Shown here piece after piece: positions 1-8,611 of a stretch of 32,051 nucleotides of DNA. Numbering within the stretch: the first letter of the stretch is position 1; each line of letters starts with the position of its first letter. The position numbers and the translations under genes were made by a program. The stretch is from Streptomyces yangpuensis (GTDB taxonomy: Bacteria; Actinomycetota; Actinomycetes; Streptomycetales; Streptomycetaceae): positions 24,707 to 56,757 of the forward strand of contig NZ_LBMK01000003.1 in the NCBI RefSeq assembly GCF_001005295.1, written 5' to 3'. The notes below the pieces were generated by a model. The model was not told where the DNA came from. It saw only the letters and a list, made by a program, of their open reading frames with translations, and did not search any database.

Positions 1-70
1 GGGGACAGGATTTGAACCTGCGACCTCTGGGTTATGAGCCCAGCGAGCTACCGAGCTGCTCCACCCCGCG
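1..70 (-). tRNA. tRNA-fMet (CAT), 3' end cut by window edge
   Basis: Read on the minus strand, this forms a tRNA starting CGCGGGG with a CAT anticodon in a CTCATAA loop and a T-arm GGTTCGAATC. The anticodon stem has three consecutive G-C pairs (GGG/CCC), and the first base is a C expected to face A72. Both are hallmarks of the bacterial initiator tRNA. The last few acceptor bases lie outside the window. Confidence 0.9.
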
Positions 71-388
71 TCGGTGAACCCAACTCTACGGCATCCGGGA
101 GCGGCTCTCCGCCAATTAATCGCCGGCCCGCCCCAGAAACGGCATCACCGCAGGTCAAAGCCCGAAAACCGGCCTGAAACCAGCACCCCGCAGATCAAGA
201 TCATCTCTGTTGCACGGCGGTGACACTGCAGGGATGGTTCCGCGATCGGTTCCGGGTGAAGATTCATCTGTCGCCAGGGCCAGGGGGAACACGAACCGGC
301 CGGACGACCCAGACCAGGTCAGACCAGACCACACCCACCGGCTCGGCGCTCTGCCGATGCCCTTGTGATTCCCGGGGGGAGTCCCACC
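71..388. other. 318-bp intergenic region, nothing recognised except the downstream RBS
   Basis: This stretch separates the initiator tRNA from the secreted-protein gene. It contains a short direct repeat of AGACCA around 311-326 and a GGGGGAG ribosome binding site at 375-381. I see no convincing coding frame. Confidence 0.4.
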
Positions 389-1660
389 ATGTCCGTTCGC
401 ACCGCAGCCGCCATCGCAGTCGTCGCCGGCGTTGTCACCACTCTGCTGCCGCTCTCGGCCACCGCCGCGTCCGCCGCACCCGCCGCCGACGGCCACGCCG
501 TGCTGCGTACGGAAATGGGCGCTCCCGTCCCCGGCGGCCCGCTGACCCGCGGCGGCGCCACCGAGACCTTCGACCTGACGGTGAAGAACCCGACCGGCAA
601 GGCCGTCGAGTACAAGCCCTGGATGCTGCTCGACCCGAAGGGCCCGAGCCGGCTCGACGAGAGCGACATCGTCTTCAAGGTCGAGGCGGTGGACGCCCCG
701 GCGACCAAGTCCCACATCGGCCAGCAGGACGGCGAGTGGCAGGGCGAGTTCTCTCCGTCCGCCGGCGAGCCGGGCGCGGGCTTCGACATCCCCGCGAACG
801 GCAGGATGACCTGGAAGGTCACCATCGGTCTCGGCGCGAACTACCCGACCAACAACGGCGACTTCACCTTCACCGCCAGCAGCTACAACAACTCCGTCGC
901 CCCCGGCGGCGCCGACTCCCACCTCTTCAAGGTCGACCCGCAGATCAAGACGGGCGAGCTGAAGACCTGGTTCAAGCAGGTCAGTTCGGGCAAGGACGGC
1001 CAAGAGCAGCGCGCCTACCTGGACCTGAACCACCAGGCCACCGGTGACGGCACCTTCGGCACCGCCCTCGCCACCAGCCTGACCCTCTCCCACCCGGGAA
1101 CGCAGGACGCCGACTTCCGGCTCCAGGCCCTGGTCGACGGCCGCTGGCAGGACCTGAAGGCCGAGGACAGCCGCTACGAGCTGCCGCGCATCGCCAAGGG
1201 CTTCGGCGCCGCCTCCGGCGTCCACACCCAGCCCCTGCGCCTCAGCCTGGGCAAGAACACCGAGCTGACGAAGCGCACCACGATCACCATGGAGGCCGAG
1301 GTCCGCCAGGCCGAGGGCAACACCTGGCCCGTCAGGACCGCCCGCGTGCAGTTCCCGCTGGTCCCGATCACGGAGCCGGCGCCGACCGAGCCGACCACCG
1401 CCCCGACCACCCCGACCACCACCCCGTCCCCGACCGCCTCTCCCTCCTCCACCACGGCGGTCCGGCAGGCCGTCGCCACCACCACCGGCAACTCCGACGT
1501 GACGACCACGGGATCCTCCACAGGCTCCTCCACGGGCTCGCTGGCCAGCACCGGCGCCGGCTCGTCCACCGGCCTGTACGCCGGCCTCGCCGCGGCCCTG
1601 GTCGCGCTCGGCGCGGCCGCCGCCTGGCTCGGCCGTCGCCGCCACCGCACCAACGTCTGA
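389..1660 (+). CDS. secreted, cell-wall-anchored protein with LAxTG sortase signal
   Basis: This is a 423-residue exported protein, probably displayed on the cell wall; no enzymatic function is recognised. It has an N-terminal signal peptide (hydrophobic residues about 7-32, alanine-rich cleavage region ending ASAAPA). A roughly 300-residue beta-rich extracellular part follows, then a Thr/Pro/Ser-rich spacer (about 330-380). The C-terminus carries a sorting signal: LASTG at about 385-389, a hydrophobic segment (LYAGLAAALVALGAAAAWLG) and a basic tail RRRHRT. LAxTG is the motif typically used by class E sortases of high-GC actinobacteria. The ATG at 389 is chosen because GGGGGAG lies 7 bases upstream; a GTG at 365 in the same frame has no clear RBS. 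It is a single chromosomal gene followed by a strong hairpin, and lies outside the integrated element. Confidence 0.85.
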   Translation: MSVRTAAAIAVVAGVVTTLLPLSATAASAAPAADGHAVLRTEMGAPVPGGPLTRGGATETFDLTVKNPTGKAVEYKPWMLLDPKGPSRLDESDIVFKVEAVDAPATKSHIGQQDGEWQGEFSPSAGEPGAGFDIPANGRMTWKVTIGLGANYPTNNGDFTFTASSYNNSVAPGGADSHLFKVDPQIKTGELKTWFKQVSSGKDGQEQRAYLDLNHQATGDGTFGTALATSLTLSHPGTQDADFRLQALVDGRWQDLKAEDSRYELPRIAKGFGAASGVHTQPLRLSLGKNTELTKRTTITMEAEVRQAEGNTWPVRTARVQFPLVPITEPAPTEPTTAPTTPTTTPSPTASPSSTTAVRQAVATTTGNSDVTTTGSSTGSSTGSLASTGAGSSTGLYAGLAAALVALGAAAAWLGRRRHRTNV

Positions 1661-1689
1661 TCGCACCTCCCCACACCCCTGAACACCCC

Positions 1690-1725
1690 GAAGCGCCCCG
1701 CCCGATCCCTCGGGCGGGGCGCTTC
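1690..1725. terminator. strong bidirectional hairpin terminator
   Basis: A perfect 16-bp stem (1690-1705 with 1710-1725) closes a TCCC loop. It sits between the convergent sortase-substrate gene and the GNAT gene and can end transcription from both sides. It lacks a long T-run, as is common in Streptomyces. Confidence 0.85.
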
Positions 1726-1743
1726 ACATGTACGGGGGTGCGG

Positions 1744-2259
1744 TCAGGCGTCCGCGGGCGTGCGGTGGCGGGTCAGGACGCGGGTGGTGGAGCCGTCGTC
1801 CTCCTGCACGTCCCGGACGTGGGCGAAGCCGATACGGGCCAGCAGGGCCAGGGAGGCCGTGTTGGCCGCGGCCACCGTGGCGTGCACCTCGGTCAGGCCG
1901 AGCGCGTCGAAGCCGTACGCGACGACCGCCTCCGCGATCTCGGTGCCGAGGCCGGATCCCCAGGCGCCGGGGGCGAGGGCGTAAATGATCTCGTGGCCGT
2001 CGACCTCGTCGGTCCGCTTGATCTCGGCGTGCCCGACCAGCCGTCCGTCCCTGCGCACGGCCCAGACGTCGAAGAGGTCCTCGGCGTAGACCTTGGTGAA
2101 GACCCGCCCGAACAGGGCGCGGTCCTCGGCCTCGGTGGTGGGGCCGTCCCCCATCCACCGGGAGACCCGGGTGTCCTGGAAGAGCGCCACGAAGGCTTCC
2201 TCGTCCTCGGGGGTGTACGGGTCGAGCAGCAGGCGTTCGGTACGCAGAACCGGAGTCAC
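1744..2259 (-). CDS. GNAT-family N-acetyltransferase (RimJ/RimL type)
   Basis: A predicted acetyl-CoA-dependent N-acetyltransferase of about 171 residues. The N-terminus LRTERLLLDPYTPEDEEAF is the standard opening of the RimJ/RimL-like GNAT branch that acetylates ribosomal protein or small-amine N-termini. The acetyl-CoA loop region reads APGAWGSGLGTEIAEAV, and NTASLALLARIGF matches the conserved C-terminal 'N-x-x-S-x-x-x-x-x-x-x-G-F' signature. The exact substrate cannot be told. I place the start at the GTG at 2259 because the family domain begins immediately there; a GTG at 2289 with GGGTGAG upstream would add ten residues. The gene is chromosomal, convergent with the preceding gene and outside the left attachment site. 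Confidence 0.85.
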   Translation of the reverse strand: MTPVLRTERLLLDPYTPEDEEAFVALFQDTRVSRWMGDGPTTEAEDRALFGRVFTKVYAEDLFDVWAVRRDGRLVGHAEIKRTDEVDGHEIIYALAPGAWGSGLGTEIAEAVVAYGFDALGLTEVHATVAAANTASLALLARIGFAHVRDVQEDDGSTTRVLTRHRTPADA

Positions 2260-2326
2260 GGCGCCGACGCTACCGCCCAGCGCCTGCACGGCTCACCCGT
2301 TTTTCACGGCCCGGCCGGACATGACA

Positions 2327-2360
2327 CAGCGCCCCGTCCGCGGGAGCGGACGGGGCGCTG
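2327..2360. terminator. hairpin terminator, probably the original tRNA-Lys terminator
   Basis: A perfect 15-bp stem (2327-2341 with 2346-2360) encloses a GGGA loop just beyond the displaced 3' half of tRNA-Lys. On the minus strand it lies directly downstream of where the tRNA ended before insertion, so it is probably the native tRNA terminator, now 29 kb from the reconstituted gene. It may also protect the GNAT gene from reading out of the element. Confidence 0.75.
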
Positions 2361-2366
2361 GGAGCG

Positions 2367-2411
2367 GTAGGCCATGTCGGACTCGAACCGACAACCAACG
2401 GATTAAAAGTC
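2367..2411. repeat. attL: displaced 3' half of tRNA-Lys
   Basis: These 45 bases are identical to 31565-31609. They carry the minus-strand tRNA from the anticodon loop to the 3' end. Identity stops at 2412, where the chromosomal tRNA would continue into the anticodon 5' stem, so the left copy is a fragment rather than a functional tRNA. Confidence 0.95.
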
Positions 2412-2447
2412 GAAAGGTGTTCGTCCAACTGGGTGAGTCATGATCCA

Positions 2448-2518
2448 GCTCGCGGACTCCCGTGCAGGTCAGGGGCTACACCCCGTCCAGCTCGGACAGC
2501 ATCAGGGAGTCCGCGAGC
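2448..2518. repeat. 14-bp perfect inverted repeat next to attL
   Basis: GCTCGCGGACTCCC at 2448-2461 is repeated in inverse orientation at 2505-2518, separated by 43 bases. The right arm coincides with the 3' end of the transposase remnant, so this may be debris of an IS end. It also lies within 40-110 bp of attL, where accessory recombination proteins could bind. Confidence 0.6.
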
Positions 2519-2880
2519 ACCCCATCCAAGGGCGTCCGCTCCCGCAATGCTCCCGCATCGCATGCGCCCTGACCTGCCCAGGTGGCGCACCGCGCTTGTT
2601 AGCCACCTTGCTGAGCATGGCGTGGTGAACACCGTCACCCTTCAGACGGCAGTCCCGGAGAACCTTCCAGGTCTTCATGCGAGCGAGGACGTGCTCAACG
2701 CGGGGGCAGACTTGTTACCGCGAGTGATTGCCCACCCCTCCAGCTGGTCAGTCCTTTCCGCAGTCGCTGCGGTTGCCCGCCAGTAGGCAGCCGACCACGC
2801 GAGTGTCCCCGTCGATCACGTGGAGGACGCCTGCCCGGGGCTGGGCGATCAACGTCGATCTGGAGCTTCATATCTCGGAG
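2502..2880 (-). pseudogene. IS5-family-like DDE transposase remnant
   Basis: On the minus strand, degenerate pieces of an IS5-type transposase can be read. RVLHVIDGDTRVVGC followed by LLAGNRSDC, around 2770-2840, resembles the 'v-x-D-x-D-T-R-x-V ... G-N-x-x-D' region with the second catalytic Asp. RVEHVLARMKTWKVLRDCR followed by LKGDGVHHAML, around 2600-2680, is the well-conserved C-terminal part bearing the catalytic Glu. The two parts are in different frames, with a stop just before the second, and the N-terminal third is not recognisable. The gene is dead and shows that the left end of the element was a site of earlier insertion. Confidence 0.7.
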
Positions 2881-3192
2881 CTGCCCGACACCTCACCGCG
2901 CACTCGGCCTGTGCGGAACGAGTCGCACCGATCTCATCGTCGCGGCACTCAGATAGGGCCGACGCTTGACGACCCCGCGTGATGCGGGACTGTCGATTCA
3001 TCAAATCTTCACTGTGAAACAGGAGTTGGATTGATCAGCGTGCACGGGCACTTTCACTCTTGCTACGCTATGCGGCCAGAAGCGCAGTACACACGTAGCT
3101 CTCCTATCTCACACCACATGCAGGTCACGCGAGGGGTCGCCCGGACGTGCCCATGGCTTCCTGCCCACGTCCCTTGACACAGGAGCTTCGCC
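2881..3192. other. 312-bp leader region upstream of the drm operon
   Basis: No gene is seen. A small hairpin (CCCGC-GTGAT-GCGGG) lies near 2980, a locally AT-richer stretch at 2995-3070 probably carries the drmA promoter, and a clear AGGAG ribosome binding site lies at 3181-3185. I cannot assign -10/-35 boxes with confidence. Confidence 0.4.
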
Positions 3193-6100
3193 ATGTCCGT
3201 GTTTCAACATGCCCATGCCAGCGCGGTGGCCGAAACCCCCGCCCAGAGATATGACGCTCTTCTGGGCTGCCTCTCACGTCGCATCGTCAGTCAAGCGGCC
3301 GGTACGTTCATTCCCGCTGGGACTCGACTGCTTGACCAGCCGCAAAAGCACCTGTGGCTTGGCATGCTCGCCAGCGAGGCGAAGTTGGTCAACGAGACCA
3401 ACGCCGGCTTCCGCGGGCTTCAGATCACTCCACCCGCCCAGGGTTTCTCCTTCCGCGTCCGAACGCTGCCGAAGGCCCTCACGATCGAGGTCGCGGCATC
3501 AACGTTCCTGGCACTCCATCCGACCGTGGAGGAGCAGCGGGACACCGCGATTACCCCACGCGACGCACGTCCTTCCGACGCGCGCGGCGGGGCGGCTCGG
3601 GCGGGTGCAACCGTTCGGGCGTCCACCGGGCCCACGGCTGGCGGCTCACCTCAGACTCGTACGGCGGCCTCAGGAAACGGCGGGAGGACGAAGTACCCTC
3701 TCGCGCAGATCTGGACGAAGGCCACGATGGATCCTGTGCGGATCCCCGTCCACCTGCCTCCCGCAGGGGCCCTGTCGATGCGTGTCGGGGAGGCCGAGAT
3801 CGCCGCAGCACTCCGCTCCGCCGCGTCCCGCCACGACCATCAGCTCTTCCGTCATCGCCTGGGCGCCCCGGCGAACGGCTCCCTCCCGCTCGAACATGAC
3901 TTGGCCGATGAGCAGACGTGGGCCGCGTACGGCGCCCGCAACCTGGTCGCGCCGACACATGTGTTGCCGCCCGAACATCGTGCCGCCGTCGAGATCGAGA
4001 TCACGCCGGTCGACGGCCTCTTCGAGGTCTTCGTCGCGGTGGTGAACACCACGCCGGCGCCCCAGGACCAGTTGATCGATGGCGTTCGCCCCTATGAGGA
4101 GGCGTACCTCGACACCCGCCTGTACCAGGTCGTCCTGACCGCGACGCTCGACGTGCCCGTCGAGCCGTACGAGCTGGAGCAGGTCGCGCAGTCACATCGG
4201 TATGAACGGTCTGTGCCCGCGTTCGGGCACGCCTCGCCCGTCTCACACCAGGACGACGACGGACACACCACCCTCCGGACCGAGTTCGCCGCCACGGAAC
4301 CGACCTGGCGCGGGTATCCCAGAAGGGAATCCTCCGACGCCGCCGGCCGACAGGTCCCGATTGACACGTCCTTCGCCTCCTTGATCGCCGAACCGGTCGG
4401 CACCGTCTCCACACTTGTAGACCTTTTGGACGTCTGGGTAGACGACAAGTGGGGGACAACGGCCCTGGACGCCCTTCACGCGGAACGCGGATGGAACGAC
4501 AAGGCGCGCGCGGAGGCCGAGAAGGACGCGACGGCTGCGCGCGCGGAGGCGGCATGGGTGCGCGCCGGCTTGGATCTTCTGCGCTCGGACCCGAACGTGC
4601 GCAACGCCTTCGTAGCGGCGAACAAGGTGGTCCGGGCCGCCGCGGACGACTACGTCGATTGGCACCCGTTCCAGGTCGCCTGGATCGTTGGGTGCCTGCC
4701 CGGCATGGTCGACCCCAAGCGACACCCCGCTGTCAACATCGTCTGGTTCCAGACGGGCGGCGGTAAGTCCGAGGCCTATCTCGGCCTCATGCTCGCCACG
4801 CTCTTCTACGGCCGGTACACCGGCGTCACCCGAGGCACTCAGGTCTGGGCGCGCTTCCCCCTGCGCCTGCTAGCCCTCCAGCAGACCGAGCGATTCGCGA
4901 AGATGGTCATGAACGCGGAGGTCCTGCGGCGACAGGATCCCCGCATCGCCCATACGGCGGCCTTCGGAATCGGGTATTTCGTCGGCGGCGGCAACACTCC
5001 CAACCGGCTCCGCAAGCCTGACGGCAGCAACTACTACAGCGGACCGGACCCCACGGACCCCACGACCGCCGAAGCGTGCAGGGTCTTGGACAACTGCCCA
5101 CTCTGTGGGCAGGGCCTCACCGTCAAGTGGGACGACCCGACCCACACCATGCGCCACATCTGCCAGAACTCCAGCTGCGAACTAACCGGCGTGCTCCCCG
5201 TCTGGGGTGTGGACGACGACATCTATCGCCGGGCCCCATCCGTACTCGTCGGAACAGTCGACAAGCTCGCGCAACTCGGACAGAACCAGGCCTTCCAGAT
5301 CCTGCTCGGCCGTCCGCACTCCCTGTGCCCCAAGCACGGCTACTCCGCCAGCCCCACCTGGTGCCCCGTCTTCGGATGCAAGGAAGACCGGCGCCCGGTG
5401 CCCAAGGGCTTCGGACATGTGCGGCTTGAGATCGCCGACGAACTGCACCTGCTCGACGAGAGTCTCGGCGCGCTGGACGGCATGTATGAGTCGCTACTGC
5501 AGAAGATCAGCGAGCATCTCAAGAACGATCCCTTCCAGATCGTCGGCGCCACCGCGACCATCGAGGGCTACCAAAACCAGGTGCGCCACCTCTACGACCG
5601 CGAGGCCCGGCGCTTCCCCGTCAATGGCCGGGAGGCGGGGGAGACGTTCTGGTCGACTACCCGTAAGGGCGACCCCCTGCGCCGGTACCTCGGCGTGCGC
5701 TCCCGGGCAAGCACCATGGTGACCGCCACCCGAGAGGTCGCGGTGGTTCACGATCAATGGGTGCGTGACCTGTGTGACGACCCCAAGAGCGTCGTCGCGG
5801 AAGCGGGCCTCGACGCGACCGATGCGGAGATCGTCGAGGAGGCGCGACGCGCGGGTGAGGATCTCTTCGAAGTCCTGGTCACCTACTGCCTGCGCAACGA
5901 GGACCTGACCAGCTTCGTCCGGGACCCCGCTGTACGGGAGCTGCTGGAGAGCGAAGACAACCTCGCGATCATCAACGGCGACACCAGCCCTGACGTCATC
6001 CGCTCAGCCGTCGCCCGCCTTCGGAACCCTCCGGCCCACAAATCAGAGCGGGTCAGGCTGATCGCCGCCACCAAGGCCATCGGGCACGGATTCGACGTCG

Positions 6101-6687
6101 CCCGCCTTGGCGTCATGGCTGTCATGGGCACACCGACACAGGCGTCCGAGATCATCCAGGCGTCTGCCCGCGTAGGCCGTCGCTTTCCCGGGCTGGTCGT
6201 GAACGTGATCAACCCCAGCCGAGACCGCGACGCGAGTGTCTTTCGCTACTACCCGGAGTGGATCCGCTACCTGGACCGCTTGGTCCACAAGGTGCCCGTG
6301 AACCGGGAATCGGTGCCCGTCCTCAAACGGGTCCTGCCGGGCGGATTGATGGCGTGGTTCCTGCAGGTCCTCGACCGCGAGTGGATCACAGGGGGACGCC
6401 GGCGGCGCTCTCTCGCCGACTCCACCGCCTTCCGCGACGCCGTGCGGGATGGAGTGTTGAACCGCGCGCTGCTCGTTTCCCTACTTCGTCACGGATTCGG
6501 CATCGACGACACGAGTGTCTACCACCGGATGCACCGTGAGGCCATCGACGTCTGGGTCGACGATCAGCTGGCCACGCTTCCGTTTCGCGCGGAAGCTGGC
6601 AAGCGCCTCCCCGACCTGCTGCACCCGTCTGTGCCACGATCCCTCCGCGATATCGAGGAGCCCTTGACCATCTACGGCGAGTTGTAG
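3193..6687 (+). CDS. drmA: DISARM helicase DrmA
   Basis: A 1164-residue superfamily 2 helicase matching DrmA, the ATP-dependent DNA translocase of the DISARM anti-phage system. Walker A TGGGKS is at 521-526, the DExH box is DELH at 749-752, and motif VI QASARVGRR is at 989-997 after ATKAIGHGFDVARL. A zinc-binding insert between Walker A and the DExH box has CPLC at 635-638 and CQNSSC at 657-662. The long N-terminal half (1-500) has no motif I recognise. The ATG is supported by AGGAG 7 bases upstream. It is the first of three co-directional genes (drmA-drmB-drmC). In the established DISARM model DrmA and DrmB form a complex that loads on foreign DNA. Other LHR-like or Z1-like helicases share these motifs, but the next two genes make DrmA the best call. 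Confidence 0.85.
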   Translation: MSVFQHAHASAVAETPAQRYDALLGCLSRRIVSQAAGTFIPAGTRLLDQPQKHLWLGMLASEAKLVNETNAGFRGLQITPPAQGFSFRVRTLPKALTIEVAASTFLALHPTVEEQRDTAITPRDARPSDARGGAARAGATVRASTGPTAGGSPQTRTAASGNGGRTKYPLAQIWTKATMDPVRIPVHLPPAGALSMRVGEAEIAAALRSAASRHDHQLFRHRLGAPANGSLPLEHDLADEQTWAAYGARNLVAPTHVLPPEHRAAVEIEITPVDGLFEVFVAVVNTTPAPQDQLIDGVRPYEEAYLDTRLYQVVLTATLDVPVEPYELEQVAQSHRYERSVPAFGHASPVSHQDDDGHTTLRTEFAATEPTWRGYPRRESSDAAGRQVPIDTSFASLIAEPVGTVSTLVDLLDVWVDDKWGTTALDALHAERGWNDKARAEAEKDATAARAEAAWVRAGLDLLRSDPNVRNAFVAANKVVRAAADDYVDWHPFQVAWIVGCLPGMVDPKRHPAVNIVWFQTGGGKSEAYLGLMLATLFYGRYTGVTRGTQVWARFPLRLLALQQTERFAKMVMNAEVLRRQDPRIAHTAAFGIGYFVGGGNTPNRLRKPDGSNYYSGPDPTDPTTAEACRVLDNCPLCGQGLTVKWDDPTHTMRHICQNSSCELTGVLPVWGVDDDIYRRAPSVLVGTVDKLAQLGQNQAFQILLGRPHSLCPKHGYSASPTWCPVFGCKEDRRPVPKGFGHVRLEIADELHLLDESLGALDGMYESLLQKISEHLKNDPFQIVGATATIEGYQNQVRHLYDREARRFPVNGREAGETFWSTTRKGDPLRRYLGVRSRASTMVTATREVAVVHDQWVRDLCDDPKSVVAEAGLDATDAEIVEEARRAGEDLFEVLVTYCLRNEDLTSFVRDPAVRELLESEDNLAIINGDTSPDVIRSAVARLRNPPAHKSERVRLIAATKAIGHGFDVARLGVMAVMGTPTQASEIIQASARVGRRFPGLVVNVINPSRDRDASVFRYYPEWIRYLDRLVHKVPVNRESVPVLKRVLPGGLMAWFLQVLDREWITGGRRRRSLADSTAFRDAVRDGVLNRALLVSLLRHGFGIDDTSVYHRMHREAIDVWVDDQLATLPFRAEAGKRLPDLLHPSVPRSLRDIEEPLTIYGEL

Positions 6688-6742
6688 TCGCACGCGCGTC
6701 TCGTGCCCCGCCATCCCGCTCCCGTATCCGGAGAGATTCCGC

Positions 6743-8611
6743 ATGGTCTTCGAACAACTCAACCGCAGCAACATCCAGGCGCTGTGGCGCTATATGCCGG
6801 GCCAGCCCTACAACTGGTCCTCAAAGGGCTCCGTCCTCGGCGAGCCGCCCCGCCAGGTAACCCCCCTTGATGTTCCCGAGGGCTGGGTCGCCCCACAGCT
6901 TCGCCGGTTGCTCCTGCCCTTCGAGAGCGCGTCGAACAACGGTTCCCGATCCGGCACCGAGCTCACCGCGATCGAACGACGTCAGTTCAGCCTGGTCAAG
7001 GCGGAGGACCTCCGAGCCGCCCGCTTCCCCAACACCTTCCTCTGCCGCGCGTGTGGCGCCTTCCGGCTCATCCGCAACAGCGACAGCTTGCCCACGTGCC
7101 CCACATCCAGCCACGGGCGGATGGAGCAGTTCTCCTGGTGCGAGGTCCACGAGTGCGGCCACCTGAGCGAGCTCGCGCCTCCTCGATGCGGCTCCGGCTG
7201 CCGTGCCGCGATGCGACTCAACAACACCCGCGACCTGAACACCTCCCGCTGGTACTGGACCTGCGACCGCTGCCAGCGGCGTTCTGACGATCCCGTCGTC
7301 AGATGGTGCGCCACCTGTCGCGACGGCCGTCCGCAAGTCATGCGGGTGCCACAAACCGCCGCCTACTACCCACAGCAGATCACTGTCATCAACCCGCCCA
7401 CCCGAGGCGACTACGGCGCGCTCGCCTATGAGGGTGTGTACGCGGCAGCCGTGGCTCAAAGCCTGGGCGCCCTGCCCAGAGGGGCCGAGGGGCTCCGGCG
7501 TGCCGGAGGCGCCAGCGTTGCGGGCGGCGCCGTAGAACAGGCTCGCGAGACGGCGGAAGCACTCGGCCTCAAGCCGGAGGATGTGCTTTACCGCCAACTC
7601 ATCGCGAAGGCCAAGGAACGGGAAGGCGACACACCAGCCTGGGACACGCGGGTCGACGCCTTGGGCCGCGATCCCGAGACGATCGAGGTCTTCGGCGAAG
7701 AATGCCGGCAGCTTGGCCTCGCCTGGGACGCCAAGCCCCTGACCGTCCAAAATCTGCTCGATGGTGACGCGGGCACGCAACTGGAGGCCTACTACCAGCA
7801 GTACCGCAAGCTGATCTCGCGCTACGGATTCTCCGACGTCACCTTGCTGCGAGAACTGCCCATCGCGTACATCGTGGCGGGCTACACGAGGATCAGCAGC
7901 AATGCGGTGGCCACCACGCGCCGCGGGACCCAGACCAGGCAGCGGTTCCGCTTCTTCCCGGCGGGACGCGACAGTAAGTTCCCCATGTACGGAGTGCGAA
8001 CCGAGACTGAGGGCCTGCTGTTCGAACTGGACAAGCTCGCCGTGGTGCGGTGGCTCGTCGGCTCCGGCGTCATCGACGACCCCGGCCTGGAAACCCAGGA
8101 AGAGGCGCAGCGATGGATTTTCCAGTTCAGCGATCCGGTCCTCGACGCCTTCAACGCACCTGACAACGACATCACGAAGGCCATCCTCGGCCTCGTCCAC
8201 TCCATGGCACACCGCATGATGAAGGCCCTCGCCACCCGGTGCGGGCTCAACGTCGACTCACTCGGGGAATATCTCTTCCCCGCCAATTGCGCTTTCCTCG
8301 TCTATGCCAACACCCGCAGCAACTTCACACTCGGCGGGCTCGAACACGTCTACCGATTCGACTTGGAGGATGCGCTGTGTGAACTAGACGCGGAGACCCG
8401 CTGCGTGTTCGATCCGCCTTGCCGACGCGACTTCGGCGGAGCGTGTGCCGCGTGCCTCCACATCTCCGAGGTCGCCTGCGCAAGGTTCAACACCGTTCTG
8501 GACCGGAACCTGCTGTTCGGCACGCTTCCCCCCCTCCTGTCCGGCACCACCCAAGGCTCGCAATCAGGAAGAGAAGGCGAACGACAGTGGCGCGGGTACT
8601 GGAGCCGCTGA
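6743..8611 (+). CDS. drmB: DISARM DUF1998-domain protein DrmB
   Basis: A 622-residue zinc-rich protein matching DrmB, the DUF1998 partner of DrmA. Four N-terminal cysteine knuckles can be seen (CRAC at 101-104, then a CEVHECGH / CGSGC group, CDRC and CATC, to about residue 195). The C-terminal DUF1998 region includes LVHSMAHRMMKALA near 484 and a terminal cysteine cluster from C560 (PPCRRDFGGACAACLH). DUF1998 proteins act beside helicases; the DrmA-DrmB complex is the core DNA-binding and ATPase unit of DISARM. The gene starts 55 bp after drmA with GGAGAG upstream of the ATG. Its 3' end overlaps the start of drmC by 25 bp, implying coupled translation. Confidence 0.87.
   Translation: MVFEQLNRSNIQALWRYMPGQPYNWSSKGSVLGEPPRQVTPLDVPEGWVAPQLRRLLLPFESASNNGSRSGTELTAIERRQFSLVKAEDLRAARFPNTFLCRACGAFRLIRNSDSLPTCPTSSHGRMEQFSWCEVHECGHLSELAPPRCGSGCRAAMRLNNTRDLNTSRWYWTCDRCQRRSDDPVVRWCATCRDGRPQVMRVPQTAAYYPQQITVINPPTRGDYGALAYEGVYAAAVAQSLGALPRGAEGLRRAGGASVAGGAVEQARETAEALGLKPEDVLYRQLIAKAKEREGDTPAWDTRVDALGRDPETIEVFGEECRQLGLAWDAKPLTVQNLLDGDAGTQLEAYYQQYRKLISRYGFSDVTLLRELPIAYIVAGYTRISSNAVATTRRGTQTRQRFRFFPAGRDSKFPMYGVRTETEGLLFELDKLAVVRWLVGSGVIDDPGLETQEEAQRWIFQFSDPVLDAFNAPDNDITKAILGLVHSMAHRMMKALATRCGLNVDSLGEYLFPANCAFLVYANTRSNFTLGGLEHVYRFDLEDALCELDAETRCVFDPPCRRDFGGACAACLHISEVACARFNTVLDRNLLFGTLPPLLSGTTQGSQSGREGERQWRGYWSR

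Noticed and set aside
155..1666. 503-residue open frame on the minus strand over the sortase-substrate gene
   Set aside because: It is the mirror of a real GC-rich gene. The plus strand has a signal peptide, a sorting signal and an RBS; the minus frame is low-complexity Gly/Arg/Ala.
2433..2982. Short plus-strand frames left of drmA as a possible drmE fragment
   Set aside because: The minus strand reads clear transposase pieces, and nothing resembles DrmE.
6821..8212. 463-residue minus-strand frame within drmB
   Set aside because: The opposite frame carries the zinc knuckles and DUF1998 motifs. The minus frame shows no domain and lacks an RBS.
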